Shown: positions 18,579 through 27,513 of the stretch, piece after piece
Position numbering within the stretch: position 1 is the first letter of the stretch
Layout of the letters: every line of letters starts with the position of its first letter
The notes under the pieces: model-generated
What the model was told of the DNA's origin: nothing
Database searches by the model: none
What the model saw: the letters and a program-made list of their open reading frames with translations, nothing else
Source: Lachnospiraceae bacterium
Lineage (GTDB): Bacteria; Bacillota; Clostridia; Lachnospirales; Lachnospiraceae
DNA: 64,000 nucleotides
NCBI GenBank assembly: GCA_902363835.1
Contig: CABJBM010000025.1
Location: 25,650 to 89,649 of the forward strand
Direction of reading: 5' to 3'
Translations under genes and position numbers: made by a program

Positions 18579-20342
18579 CTATTTATTCTGTATAATATCT
18601 AATATTTTCTTAGCCTTTTCTTGACCTATTGTTGTCTTTACAAATGACTTAAGTTTCTTCGTCGCTTCACCCTTTGCACTGATAGGTCTACTGTGATCAT
18701 ATACATCGTATATAGTCTGTGCATCAGTGCGCATTTCTGTAAACACTTCAAAGAGTACCGGTCCCTTGCCAGAAACAAATCGCTCAAGATTTTGATCGAA
18801 TTCCATCTTGTTTCTACAAGAAAGATATTCGATTCCATTTTCTCGAACCCATCCTTCAGCTTTAATATTGTGTCTTGCAGAAGTGTGACGGTCACTATCT
18901 TCATCTATCCATGTTTTGTTGTAATAAAATTCAGCAGCGCCAGAATTATTTAATAACAAGATGTGCACGTTATCGCCCAAAGAATTAATCCTAATCGAAT
19001 TCATGTCATAGAAAAATGACAAGTCACCAATAATCAAGTATGACTGTTTATTCGGTGAAGCAACACTTTGTCCAATGAATGATGACATACAACCATCGAT
19101 ACCATATGTACCAATATTAGAATATGTTTTGATGCCACTTTTCAGTTTGAAGAAGTTTGAAATTCTGATGCTGTCGTTAATACTCAAGTGTAAAATTGAA
19201 TTTTCTGGAATTGATTCAACCACACCCTTAATTGCATACACATTGGAGTAAAGCAATTCAGGTATTACTGCATTTTGATTATATGCACGCAATTCCTGGT
19301 AGTATTTCATGTCATTTTTGCTAGTTGATTTGCTATTAACTCGCTCGAAAAAGAGTTCAGGTCTGCATTCAAAGATAGTAGTCAGTCCCTTGAACAAATC
19401 ACATACATCCCCACGCTCAGAAATAGACCAATGCTCGAGTTTTGTATGATTTTTACGCAAATGGCCTTTCAAACCTGAAAATACCTGTCCGCCAAAGGAA
19501 ATAATCAAATCCGGTATTAATTCATGGAATTTTTCTGCGGTAATGTAGTTCTCATCAAATGTCATAATAGTGTTGATACCAAAATCAACATCAACATTTG
19601 ACATATGATCCACAACAACTGCGGAATTATACTTTTTAAAGAACGTCTTTATCGATTCCTGTAATTCATTACTTACATAACTATTTTGTCCACAAATAAG
19701 CATGATTCTCTTAAACTGGTGAAGCCTTTTTATTTTTTCACTCCACTGTTTCAAATCACTAATTTCAACTCTTGTAATTCTATTTATATCTGGCAGTTCT
19801 TTGACATTAAATGTTCTATTATATGAGTTCATTGGAACATTGATATGAACAGGACCTGTCAAACCATTATGATTCAACTCTAAAAAAGCTTCATTCAATA
19901 GTCGAACACAATATCCCTCATCCTCCTTATTATTTATAATTGGAAGATTTACAGATTTTCTAACATGTCTTTCAAACATATTAACCTGGTCAATCATCTG
20001 GTCTTCTCTCTGTCCTAACATATGAGGATCTCGATCGCTTGTGAGGATAATCATTGGTACATTCTGGTAGAATGCTTCTGCAACAGGAGGATAATAATTA
20101 CATGATGCAGTTGAAGCAGTACAGGAAATTAAAACAGGTTTATTTTTTTCCTGGGACAATCCCAAAGCAAAATACCCTGCACTACGTTCGTCAACTACCG
20201 AATAGCAATTAAAAAAACTGTCTTTTTCAACAGAATGTACAAATGGTACATTTCTAGATCCCGCTGATAAAATCATATCTTGAATACCGTATTTTTTCAG
20301 CATCGCAATTACGAGCTGATAAGCTTTCATCTCTGTATACAT
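18579..20342 (-). CDS. MenD-like thiamine-diphosphate enzyme, EPS locus copy 2
   Basis: 587 residues, a distant paralogue of the 8430-10175 protein. SAGSRN at 26-31 keeps the arginine that MenD has in SPGSRS; catalytic-type glutamate in VVDERSAGYFALG (E52); TPP/metal motif GDLSFFYD at 439-446 ending NN at 465-466. The central domain and 'TGPVHINVPMNSYNR' (MenD: GPVHINxP) agree with the SHCHC-synthase branch. It lies between a short-chain dehydrogenase (14 bp upstream) and a GT4. Probable role: making an unusual acyl or branched sugar precursor; substrate unknown. The GGGTGGA site before the ATG is good. Confidence 0.8.
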   Translation of the reverse strand: MYTEMKAYQLVIAMLKKYGIQDMILSAGSRNVPFVHSVEKDSFFNCYSVVDERSAGYFALGLSQEKNKPVLISCTASTASCNYYPPVAEAFYQNVPMIILTSDRDPHMLGQREDQMIDQVNMFERHVRKSVNLPIINNKEDEGYCVRLLNEAFLELNHNGLTGPVHINVPMNSYNRTFNVKELPDINRITRVEISDLKQWSEKIKRLHQFKRIMLICGQNSYVSNELQESIKTFFKKYNSAVVVDHMSNVDVDFGINTIMTFDENYITAEKFHELIPDLIISFGGQVFSGLKGHLRKNHTKLEHWSISERGDVCDLFKGLTTIFECRPELFFERVNSKSTSKNDMKYYQELRAYNQNAVIPELLYSNVYAIKGVVESIPENSILHLSINDSIRISNFFKLKSGIKTYSNIGTYGIDGCMSSFIGQSVASPNKQSYLIIGDLSFFYDMNSIRINSLGDNVHILLLNNSGAAEFYYNKTWIDEDSDRHTSARHNIKAEGWVRENGIEYLSCRNKMEFDQNLERFVSGKGPVLFEVFTEMRTDAQTIYDVYDHSRPISAKGEATKKLKSFVKTTIGQEKAKKILDIIQNK

Positions 20343-20356
20343 TTATTCCACCCTTT

Positions 20357-21199
20357 TTAATCATCAAATGTAATATTTCCACAACCACCTGTTGCAAATA
20401 ATGTATCTCCAACTACCATCCTAGAGATGCTGCTTACTAATATAGTAGCCAAGTTTGCAATTTCTTCTGGAGTGGTATATCTTTTGGCCGGTGATGTAGG
20501 TCTATTGATATTGTCATCGTTCGAAATCATACTAGTAGCCGTTGGACCTGGTGCAATACCATTAACAACAATCCCATACCCAATTAATTCTTTAGCAAGA
20601 CCCTTCGTAAAGTTCATCATAGAGTTCTTTGCAAAATGGTAGGAATTCAATCCCGGTCTAACTGCAGATGAAGATGATACGTTCAAGATATTTCCTTCTA
20701 TTTTGCGATCTATCATGTACTTTGCGACAATCTGAGTTAAAAAATATGGTCCTTTCAAATCAGAATTCATTACAAGATCCCAATCTGATTCAGTAGCTCC
20801 ACCAAAAGATGTTTTATTCAACACACCGGCATTATTGACAAATATATCTATCGGGCTAGATATATTTGTTATCAGTGCGTCAAAAACGGAGTTCATCTCA
20901 GAAACGTTACAATTATCCAATTGAATGCCTATCACTTTGGAATCGTTAAATTCTTTCTTTAGTTCAGAACTAATATCATCTAATTTTTTTTGATTTCTGC
21001 CAGTTATTATTACATTGGCTCCATTTCGCAGAAAGACCCTTGCGATTTCATAGCCAATTCCACTTGATCCACCTGTAATTAGCGCTGTACGGCCTTTTAA
21101 TAGTTCACCATAGAGAACAGGAGTATTAACATACTTTTTTATAGGCATGTACCTGAGTATCTCATTCATGCCTCTTTTAATAATTCTTTTTACATTCAT
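20357..21199 (-). CDS. Short-chain dehydrogenase/reductase in EPS locus
   Basis: 280 residues from the ATG with GGAGG 9 bp upstream; this start overlaps the previous stop as ATGA. Classical SDR motifs: NAD(P) loop TGGSSGIG (42-49), NNAG (122-125), catalytic serine in NVSSSSA (about 176) and Y187-x3-K191 (SYHFAKNS). An extra N-terminal stretch of about 35 residues (basic, with 'RYMPIKKYV') precedes the Rossmann fold. Likely reduces or oxidises the product of the neighbouring TPP enzyme; the substrate is inferred only from context. Confidence 0.85.
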   Translation of the reverse strand: MNVKRIIKRGMNEILRYMPIKKYVNTPVLYGELLKGRTALITGGSSGIGYEIARVFLRNGANVIITGRNQKKLDDISSELKKEFNDSKVIGIQLDNCNVSEMNSVFDALITNISSPIDIFVNNAGVLNKTSFGGATESDWDLVMNSDLKGPYFLTQIVAKYMIDRKIEGNILNVSSSSAVRPGLNSYHFAKNSMMNFTKGLAKELIGYGIVVNGIAPGPTATSMISNDDNINRPTSPAKRYTTPEEIANLATILVSSISRMVVGDTLFATGGCGNITFDD

Positions 21200-22323
21200 T
21201 GCGCCATATCCTCCGATTTCAATGCCCTTCTTAACCATTCAATTGATCTGTTTCTTTCATCATCCATGATTGAATTAACAGTCTTATAATCTATTTTTGT
21301 CTCTGTTACGGACATATCGATCTCATCTTTTGCTACTCTGTTCGTTAACCCTAGTATTTCCAAAATACTCTGAAGCCTTGTGCTATACTTTCCTGGGTAC
21401 ACAATTACGAATTCTTTATTGAAATTTAAGGAAAATGCTGTTGCGTGAAAAGAATCTGTAATTATATATTGAGCATTATCAATTAATGACAAGAAGTCCT
21501 CCACTTTACTGTTACAATACATCTTTCCATTTTTATATATTTCATGTATCTGATAACTAATGTATCTCACTTCTAAACCAGTCTTTTTTGATAACGCCTT
21601 AGCATAATTATCAATTTTTTTGTTTCTATTAAGATTATAAATTAAAATGTATTTATCGTTTTTGTATTTGCCAGATGCAATCTTTCTCCATTCATCGCCA
21701 GTCAAAAGAAGTGTAGGATCTAAAACATTTACACTACCAGGGATACCCAATTCATTTATTATTTCCACACCAGATAACTCACGCACTGAAATGTGATTGT
21801 ACCTGCTCAGCAATCTTTTAGTTTCTTCTATCTCGCAATCAAGCAACGAGCTTTTTCCAAAGCTTGCTGCATAAGAAATCTTGTGAGATTTCTCTGGGAC
21901 AAAAGATAGGAAGTACGGATATTCAATTTTTTCATTCCATCCATAATTCCATACCTGATCGCTTCCAGTACAAAAAATATCGTATTTGAAATTATATGCT
22001 TCAAGTTCTTCTAGACTATGGAATGTTTTTTTACTCAAATTAATCCTGTTTTTCAAAAAGCCAAAAAATATATTAAATCTGATAACATACGAAGGAATTA
22101 TTATTAATCTCGCTATAGTTCTTAAAAACATACTTTTCTCGAATTTCTTACTTTTTGTTTTTATTCTCTTCAACATTCCAATCGGGGTAAAACGTTCTGG
22201 ATAATAATCAATGACCTCACATTTATACCCCAATTCTTCTATCTTCTCCTGCAATGCATACGTTTGAAGCATTGAACCATAGTTTACAACTCTGTGCTGA
22301 GTTATAATTCCAACCTTTTTCAT
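21196..22323 (-). CDS. Polysaccharide pyruvyl transferase family protein, copy 2
   Basis: 375 residues. Opening 'KVGIITQHRVVNYGSMLQTYAL' and later 'FCTGSDQVWNYGWN' and 'YIITDSFHATAFSLNFNKEFVIV' are typical of the PS_pyruv_trans family (the D-S-F-H block replaces R-x-H). It is the first gene of the second module (pyruvyl-transferase, SDR, TPP enzyme) and couples by an ATGA overlap to the SDR. A TTG 9 bp before the chosen ATG is an alternative start. Confidence 0.83.
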   Translation of the reverse strand: MKKVGIITQHRVVNYGSMLQTYALQEKIEELGYKCEVIDYYPERFTPIGMLKRIKTKSKKFEKSMFLRTIARLIIIPSYVIRFNIFFGFLKNRINLSKKTFHSLEELEAYNFKYDIFCTGSDQVWNYGWNEKIEYPYFLSFVPEKSHKISYAASFGKSSLLDCEIEETKRLLSRYNHISVRELSGVEIINELGIPGSVNVLDPTLLLTGDEWRKIASGKYKNDKYILIYNLNRNKKIDNYAKALSKKTGLEVRYISYQIHEIYKNGKMYCNSKVEDFLSLIDNAQYIITDSFHATAFSLNFNKEFVIVYPGKYSTRLQSILEILGLTNRVAKDEIDMSVTETKIDYKTVNSIMDDERNRSIEWLRRALKSEDMAQ

Positions 22324-22360
22324 AAAATACAACCGTCCCGTTACTCAATCTTGACCATTC

Positions 22361-23200
22361 TTATTTTCTCAACAATTTCATATAAAATGCTTTTCTAATT
22401 CTATTCGGAAGAACACATACGAATGCTTGTCCAAAACCACTTATACAAAAATCAGAAAAAGACATATGCTTTTTCCTGAACATATTCCACTTAAATCTTA
22501 AAACCGTTTTTGCGTATTTAACCCCACCTCTACGTTCATAGAAATCTTCGCTAGTTCTTATATAATACAGACACTCTTGGATGTTATAGCACTTCACCTT
22601 AGCATCGAAAACCATACGTGCAAATAATTCGTAGTCTTCATATAATCGAACATCACGATAGTTTCCACTTCTGATAATATCAGATTTTTTAAAAATAACC
22701 GTAGGGTGTAATACAGCACACCGTCTTCTCATGAATGCCTGAATTTCTTCATTACCTTCAGGAACACGGTGAACACTTACGACATTAGAAATATCATCAA
22801 TAAACTCTGCCTCATACGAGCCTACCATACCCAATTCAGGATTCTTTATAAAACAACTCAACTGCTTTTCTATTCTTTGAGGGACAGAGTAATCATCTGA
22901 ATCCATTCTCGCTATTAACTCATTCTTAGCAAGTTCTACTCCTTTTGCTAATGCGGAGCCAAGACCTAAATTAGTCTCGTTTGCAATGATAGTAAATAAG
23001 CCAGGAACGGAGTTAACATAATCCTCAATTACGGAATCCAATTCAGGTGTAAGTGAACCGTCCTTGATAATGATAAACTCATCTGCAACAATACTCTGAT
23101 CAAGCATTGACTGTATAGCTGCCTTTAAATATTCAGGCTTTTCTTTATAGTAAACCGACATCAATACACTATACTTTATATCTTGAATATCCTTGTTCAT
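22361..23200 (-). CDS. Glycosyltransferase family 2
   Basis: 279 residues. GT-A fold: 'YSVLMSVYYKEKPEYLKAAIQSML' opening, 'EFIIIKDGS', the DxD-type metal motif in 'ARMDSDDYSVP' (about 94-104) and 'YEDYELFARM' (ED catalytic region). Likely adds a sugar of the repeat unit using a UDP or dTDP donor. GAGAGG before the ATG. Confidence 0.9.
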   Translation of the reverse strand: MNKDIQDIKYSVLMSVYYKEKPEYLKAAIQSMLDQSIVADEFIIIKDGSLTPELDSVIEDYVNSVPGLFTIIANETNLGLGSALAKGVELAKNELIARMDSDDYSVPQRIEKQLSCFIKNPELGMVGSYEAEFIDDISNVVSVHRVPEGNEEIQAFMRRRCAVLHPTVIFKKSDIIRSGNYRDVRLYEDYELFARMVFDAKVKCYNIQECLYYIRTSEDFYERRGGVKYAKTVLRFKWNMFRKKHMSFSDFCISGFGQAFVCVLPNRIRKAFYMKLLRK

Positions 23201-23228
23201 GTCACTAACCTCTCGCTCAATCTGTATT

Positions 23229-23911
23229 TTACAAATTAGCTTCCTCTAAATATCTCTTTACAGCATCCTGCCAAGACGGGAGTGGCTCAAATTCATTCTC
23301 AATCAACTTGCTCTTGTCCAGTCCACTGTTACTCGGTCTTGCAGCTTTACTTAGGCCATATTCTGCAGTCGTTACTGGAGTAACCTTTGTGGTCAATCCA
23401 TATTGCTTATAAAACTCCACACAGAAGTCATACCAAGTAATATATCTGCCATCATTGGTGGCATGATAGTATCCGTATTTCTCAGACTCGCGCATATCAA
23501 CCAGAAGTCTGGCAAGATCAAAGGTATATGTAGGAGTACCAATCTGATCATTAACTACACGTACTTCATCATTAGTCTTTACGACGCTGATCATAGTCTT
23601 GATGAAGTTCTTACCGTTCAGACCGAATACCCATGCGATACGAACGATGAAGTACTTCTCCAAAGTATTAGAAACCGCAAGTTCACCTTCTAGTTTTGTC
23701 TGTCCATAAACATTCAAAGGCTTATAATCCTTGCAGTCCGGCTGCCACGGTTCTGTTCCCTAACCATCGAAAACATAATCTGTGGAAAGATATAGCATCT
23801 TGCAGTCAAGCTTCTTACAAGCATCTGCAATGTTATGTGTGCCACCAGCTTTGACTCTTCTAACGGCTTCAACCTTGTCATCATCCTCGGCCATACCTAC
23901 CCACTTTCTAA
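23229..23911 (-). pseudogene. rfbD: dTDP-4-dehydrorhamnose reductase remnant (rfbD), N-terminus lost and internal stop
   Basis: The frame aligns with RfbD/RmlD from about residue 75 on: 'AEDDDKVEAVRRVKAGGT', 'LYLSTDYVFDG', then an in-frame TAG at 23760-23762 where the family has a glutamine ('DGxGTEPW'), then NVYGQTKLEGE and a normal C-terminus. RfbD reduces dTDP-4-keto-L-rhamnose to dTDP-L-rhamnose. The N-terminal Rossmann motif is missing, replaced in frame by the end of the ugd fragment. It is inactive; about 70 aa at the start are gone. Confidence 0.85.
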
Positions 23912-24209
23912 CAAAATATTCTTCTCAATCATTTGTAGGAGCAGCTACAACTACAAAATCAGCGCCGGTATATGCGGCTTCTGCATCAAGAGTCGCCGTA
24001 AGGTTCAGCTTTCGCTTTCCTGCTTTCGCCTCATCAAAGAACTTTTCAATATACTCATCCTGAATAGGGGAAATAAATTGATTTAACTTCTCCACCTTTT
24101 CCGGGATGATATCTACAGCAGTCACCTGGTGGTACTGTGAAAGTAACGTTGCCAGGGACAGACCAACATATCCAGTTCCGGCAACAGCGATTTTGTAATC
24201 CTTTTTCAT
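23912..24209 (-). pseudogene. ugd: UDP-glucose 6-dehydrogenase fragment (ugd), N-terminal ~95 residues
   Basis: The opening [20 protein letters not shown] is the NAD-binding start of the UDP-glucose/GDP-mannose dehydrogenase family, and it runs well to '[10 protein letters not shown]', then an in-frame TGA (23925-23927). About five further codons (EEYF..) fit the family before the sequence changes to RfbD. A normal enzyme has about 390-450 residues. AAGGAG precedes the ATG. So a deletion fused ugd to rfbD in the same frame, and later stops arose in both parts. Confidence 0.85.
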
Positions 24210-24637
24210 AACTTGCTCCTTACTTTTTTCTTATATGCTTCTTTATAAATTCACACTGTGATTGTCACAGTAGCTTGCTTTCTATTAATCAGGTCTACAT
24301 TATGTTTTTTCATTCCATACGGTCTCTAATAATATCTAATTCTGTGCAAACCCATCTTTTCGTTGCAATGATTCCGTAACTGTTTTTGCGTCATTTTGTC
24401 CGCATGCTGTGGATATCTGCTATTGCAACCTCAACTATGGTCTACAATAAACTCATCGGCTCTCTTTCAGTGCCTTATATTGACGATGGCTATTCTTTCA
24501 TAAGTCTGTGCAATATTATCAATTGCCTTTCATCTCACGTTTTCTCAAAAACAGCTAAAATATGGGGATTTCCCGGCCTTCACATGATATCTGTCCTCAC
24601 CCAGTAACCGCCCTAATGATACCTACATCAACAAAGG

Positions 24638-24777
24638 GTCATGCTACATTTCATGTACCCAATAGCCAACCTGAAAACAACATAACGAAAAGTCTATGCA
24701 ACATTTCATGTTTCTGTACGCAACATGCAGACACCCCTAATACCAACAAAAGCTATAGTCTGCACTAAGTTTCACGT
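24638..24777. repeat. Three degenerate direct repeats (IS21-end-like)
   Basis: Copies: GTCATGCTACATTTCATGT at 24638, GTCTATGCAACATTTCATGT at 24692 and GTCTGCACTAAGTTTCACGT at 24758. Spacing is 54 and 66 bp. Short repeated transposase-binding sequences inside the ends are a feature of IS21-family elements, and this fits an eroded copy; function in situ unknown. Confidence 0.45.
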
Positions 24778-25409
24778 TAATCGACAGTTATCTATTGCTT
24801 TTTACCATATTTTTCAATCCAAAATCCCTGATATTTTCAGCAATCATCCCCTACGAACATCCCACTGAAAATATCGCGCAGACATTATGGCACATATATT
24901 ACATGTCGCGAGTATACAGTGCCACGCCCAACCCTTATTACAATAATGTCAATCTTAATAATCTCTTTTATCTCCACATAAAAACAATTAATTCTTCAAT
25001 TTCCTTAGAATTGACTATATAAAATACCTGGTTCTTTATTGACTATTATTGAAATAATAACTATATACGTTTTAAACAAAATTCCTACCTAAGATCGCAA
25101 AACACAGTTATGTTAACAGTAATTATATAACATCACATTTGTGCAAACTAATGTAAATCAAATTCTCCTCTGTCGTAAAGCACAAAAATCTTTCACATTA
25201 TAACGCCATGAAGTGATAAGTGCAATTTAACGTTTTGTTGCAATGAACAAAGTCAGTTTGGATAAACACATAAGACTAATATTGAGGTCAGCATAGATTT
25301 TATAAGATTTAATATTTGCCCATTATAAAACCCAATATCTTTAGAATAAAATCTACAATTAATAAAAAGCAGATACACATTAATGAATAACGGTTTAAAA
25401 CATACATTT

Positions 25410-25437
25410 ATTATACCTTTACAAAAGGTGTTGTCAA
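25410..25437 (-). promoter_or_regulatory. Sigma-A promoter directed toward the EPS locus
   Basis: Minus strand TTGACA, 16-bp spacer, TATAAT: perfect hexamers. The only genes downstream on this strand are the EPS genes beginning at 24209. Confidence 0.7.
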
Positions 25438-25599
25438 TCCATTCCATTAAACAAAACTAATTTTAATCCCATCATTGTTATAAATTACACAAAAATAACT
25501 ATATAATAATTATTACGTTTTTTGAAACCGTCTTATAAAATCGCCATTCCAAAACCTCACTAAAATCCTGTAAAATCAGCCTTATTTCCCATCCAAACA

Positions 25600-25627
25600 T
25601 TGACATTCCCCCTATTAAAGGTATAAT
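25600..25627 (+). promoter_or_regulatory. Sigma-A promoter of the priming sugar transferase gene
   Basis: TTGACA at 25600-25605, 16-bp spacer, TATAAT at 25622-25627, about 78 bp before the start codon. Confidence 0.8.
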
Positions 25628-25704
25628 TAAGACATGCTATAAACATATTGAAATAACCTGTTATTAACGCCAAATTTCAGTCAACTATAAATGGGGGTGA
25701 GTTG

Positions 25705-27135
25705 ATGTATAGAAAAGCAAGTGAAGGTTGGCTAAAGCATCTTGATTTCATAATTCTCGATGCACTATGCCTTCAAATATCATTTATTCTGGCATATTTA
25801 ATCCGACAAGAAAGCTTCGCGCCATACCGAACCTTTCTCTACCGCAGCATGGCAATTCTTCTTTTTATGATCCAGATAATCGTTACATTTTTCCTTGAGA
25901 GCTTTAAGAATGTCTTAAAAAGAGGATATTACAAGGAATCCATCGAGACATTAAAGCACGCTTGTCTTGTGATTCTATCTACTGCATTTTGCTTTTTCCT
26001 GACACAAACAGGAGAACAATATTCCCGTATCATCTTGATTCTCACCGGAGTGATCTATACATTCTTCACCTACTTTCTCAGATTATTCTGGAAAAGGCAC
26101 CTAAAGAAATCCGGCTTAACCAATAAAGGGAAACGTTCTCTGTTGATCATCACTTGCAAGGATATAGCTTCAGTTGTTTTAGATAATATAAACAATTATA
26201 ACTACGAGGGTTTTCAGGTAAGCGGAATCGTTATTGTAGATGCCGATATGACAGGAGATGAGATAGGCGGAATACCGGTAGTCTCCGATATCAGACACGC
26301 GGTGGATTACGTATGCCATAAATGGGTGGATGAAGTATTTATAAACCTGCCGGGAGATTCCTTTATACTCGAAAAGACTGTGGACAGCTTTATGGAAATG
26401 GGCATTACCGTCCACCAGAACCTCATTGATATCACTGTTTTAAGCGAACAAAAACAAAGAGTAGAGCGCATGGGAGGTTATACGGTTTTAACCACCAGCA
26501 TTAACATGGCAAGCTCCAGACAGCTTTTCATGAAACGGGCAATGGATATTGCAGGCGGTTTTATTGGCTGCATCATAGCTGGATTTCTTTATCTGGTTCT
26601 TGCTCCCTGTATTTACTTCCATTCTCCAGGTCCCATTCTCTTTTCCCAAGTCCGCGTCGGTAAGAACGGGAAAAAATTTAAAATATATAAATTCCGCAGC
26701 ATGTACATGGATGCAGAGAAGCGAAAAAAGGAACTGCTGGCTCAAAACCGTATAAAAGATGGTATGATGTTTAAAATGGATTGTGATCCGCGCATTATAG
26801 GGGGCGAAAAGGGAATTGGAAGCTTTATGCGTAATTATTCCCTGGATGAATGGCCTCAGATGTGGAACGTATTAAAAGGTGATATGAGCCTTGTGGGAAC
26901 CCGGCCCCCCACATTAGATGAGTGGGAGAGATACGAATTGCATCATCGGGCAAGACTGTCAATCAAGCCCGGGCTGACCGGCTTATGGCAGGTCAGCGGA
27001 AGAAGCAGTATAACGAACTTTGAGGAAGTAGTTAAACTGGATAAGAAATACATAAGCGAATGGAGTTTTAAACTGGATATCAAAATTTTACTGAAAACAG
27101 TAGGTGTAGTTGCATATAAGGAAGGTGCCTTATAA
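25705..27135 (+). CDS. Priming sugar-phosphate transferase (undecaprenyl-phosphate glycosyltransferase)
   Basis: 476 residues. The N-terminal half has about four membrane helices (about 15-115) and a CoA-binding-like domain (about 140-265). After a further membrane helix (about 279-302) the bacterial sugar transferase domain follows: PGPILFSQVRVGKNGKKF, 'KFRSMYMDAE', 'LDEWPQMWNVLKGDMSLVGTRPP' and a C-terminal 'GLTGLWQVSGRS'. Enzymes of this family (WbaP/CpsE) transfer the first sugar-phosphate to undecaprenyl phosphate. Divergent from the EPS cluster but clearly part of it functionally. ATG chosen after GGGGGTGA; the TTG just before it is less likely. Confidence 0.93.
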   Translation: MYRKASEGWLKHLDFIILDALCLQISFILAYLIRQESFAPYRTFLYRSMAILLFMIQIIVTFFLESFKNVLKRGYYKESIETLKHACLVILSTAFCFFLTQTGEQYSRIILILTGVIYTFFTYFLRLFWKRHLKKSGLTNKGKRSLLIITCKDIASVVLDNINNYNYEGFQVSGIVIVDADMTGDEIGGIPVVSDIRHAVDYVCHKWVDEVFINLPGDSFILEKTVDSFMEMGITVHQNLIDITVLSEQKQRVERMGGYTVLTTSINMASSRQLFMKRAMDIAGGFIGCIIAGFLYLVLAPCIYFHSPGPILFSQVRVGKNGKKFKIYKFRSMYMDAEKRKKELLAQNRIKDGMMFKMDCDPRIIGGEKGIGSFMRNYSLDEWPQMWNVLKGDMSLVGTRPPTLDEWERYELHHRARLSIKPGLTGLWQVSGRSSITNFEEVVKLDKKYISEWSFKLDIKILLKTVGVVAYKEGAL

Positions 27136-27210
27136 AAAAATTTTTAAGGTGCCTTATATTGTAATGGCAAATCAATGATCCAAAAATCACGTTCTCTAAA
27201 TACTTTTAAT

Positions 27211-27360
27211 TTATATAATAAGGTCAGAATGGCTGTTTTTCAGAAGCTGCCATTCTGATCTGTTCTTTTTAATGCATGCCGCCTCTGTAATTTCTATAAG
27301 CCCTCTTTTCATATCTTCAATAGAAAGTTTATAATTTCCTCCATATCCCCCTCCCACCAT
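27211..27360 (-). CDS. Possible small protein opposite the sugar transferase terminator
   Basis: A 49-codon frame (starting MVGGGYGGNYKLSIEDM) lies about 75 bp downstream of a good minus-strand promoter (27438-27465). Its end overlaps the terminator hairpin at 27222-27270. There is no clear ribosome-binding site, and no family is recognised. Reported because the promoter otherwise has no gene to serve. Confidence 0.22.
   Translation of the reverse strand: MVGGGYGGNYKLSIEDMKRGLIEITEAACIKKNRSEWQLLKNSHSDLII
27222..27270 (+). terminator. Rho-independent terminator after sugar transferase gene
   Basis: GGTCAGAATGGCTG and GCTGCCATTCTGATC form a long stem, followed by TGTTCTTTTT. It lies about 90 bp after the sugar transferase stop. 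Confidence 0.75.
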
Positions 27361-27437
27361 GAACTATATTCATCTTATTCTTTTATTACCTGCAAACTTT
27401 TTCCAGTAAATTCACTTTACATTGGTGACATACTTTT

Positions 27438-27465
27438 ATTATACTTTTAAAACAGGTGTTATCAA
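27438..27465 (-). promoter_or_regulatory. Minus-strand promoter resembling the EPS promoter
   Basis: TTGATA, 16-bp spacer, TATAAT. The spacer and flanks (ACACCT..TTTTAAAAG) resemble the promoter at 25410-25437. It overlaps the plus-strand promoter of the XRE gene (TTATCA-16-TATAAT, 27459-27486), so the regulator may control both. Confidence 0.55.
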
Positions 27466-27513
27466 CATCTTTTTATTCGATATAATTATGTCAGACCAAG
27501 AAAATGGTAAATT

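Larger units (their letters stand above)
24210..25680. other. 1.5-kb AT-rich intergenic region with promoters and degenerate repeats
   Basis: No convincing gene on either strand. It contains a strong minus-strand promoter at 25410-25437 and a strong plus-strand promoter at 25600-25627. Three degenerate direct repeats lie at 24638-24777, and a palindrome (CTGTGATTGTCACAG) lies at about 24256-24270. If the minus promoter drives the EPS genes, the transcript has a leader of about 1.2 kb. Confidence 0.5.

Noticed and set aside
24386..25022. Plus-strand open frames in the 24.3-25 kb gap
   Set aside because: Low-complexity translations, no ribosome-binding site and no family similarity; the region is treated as non-coding.
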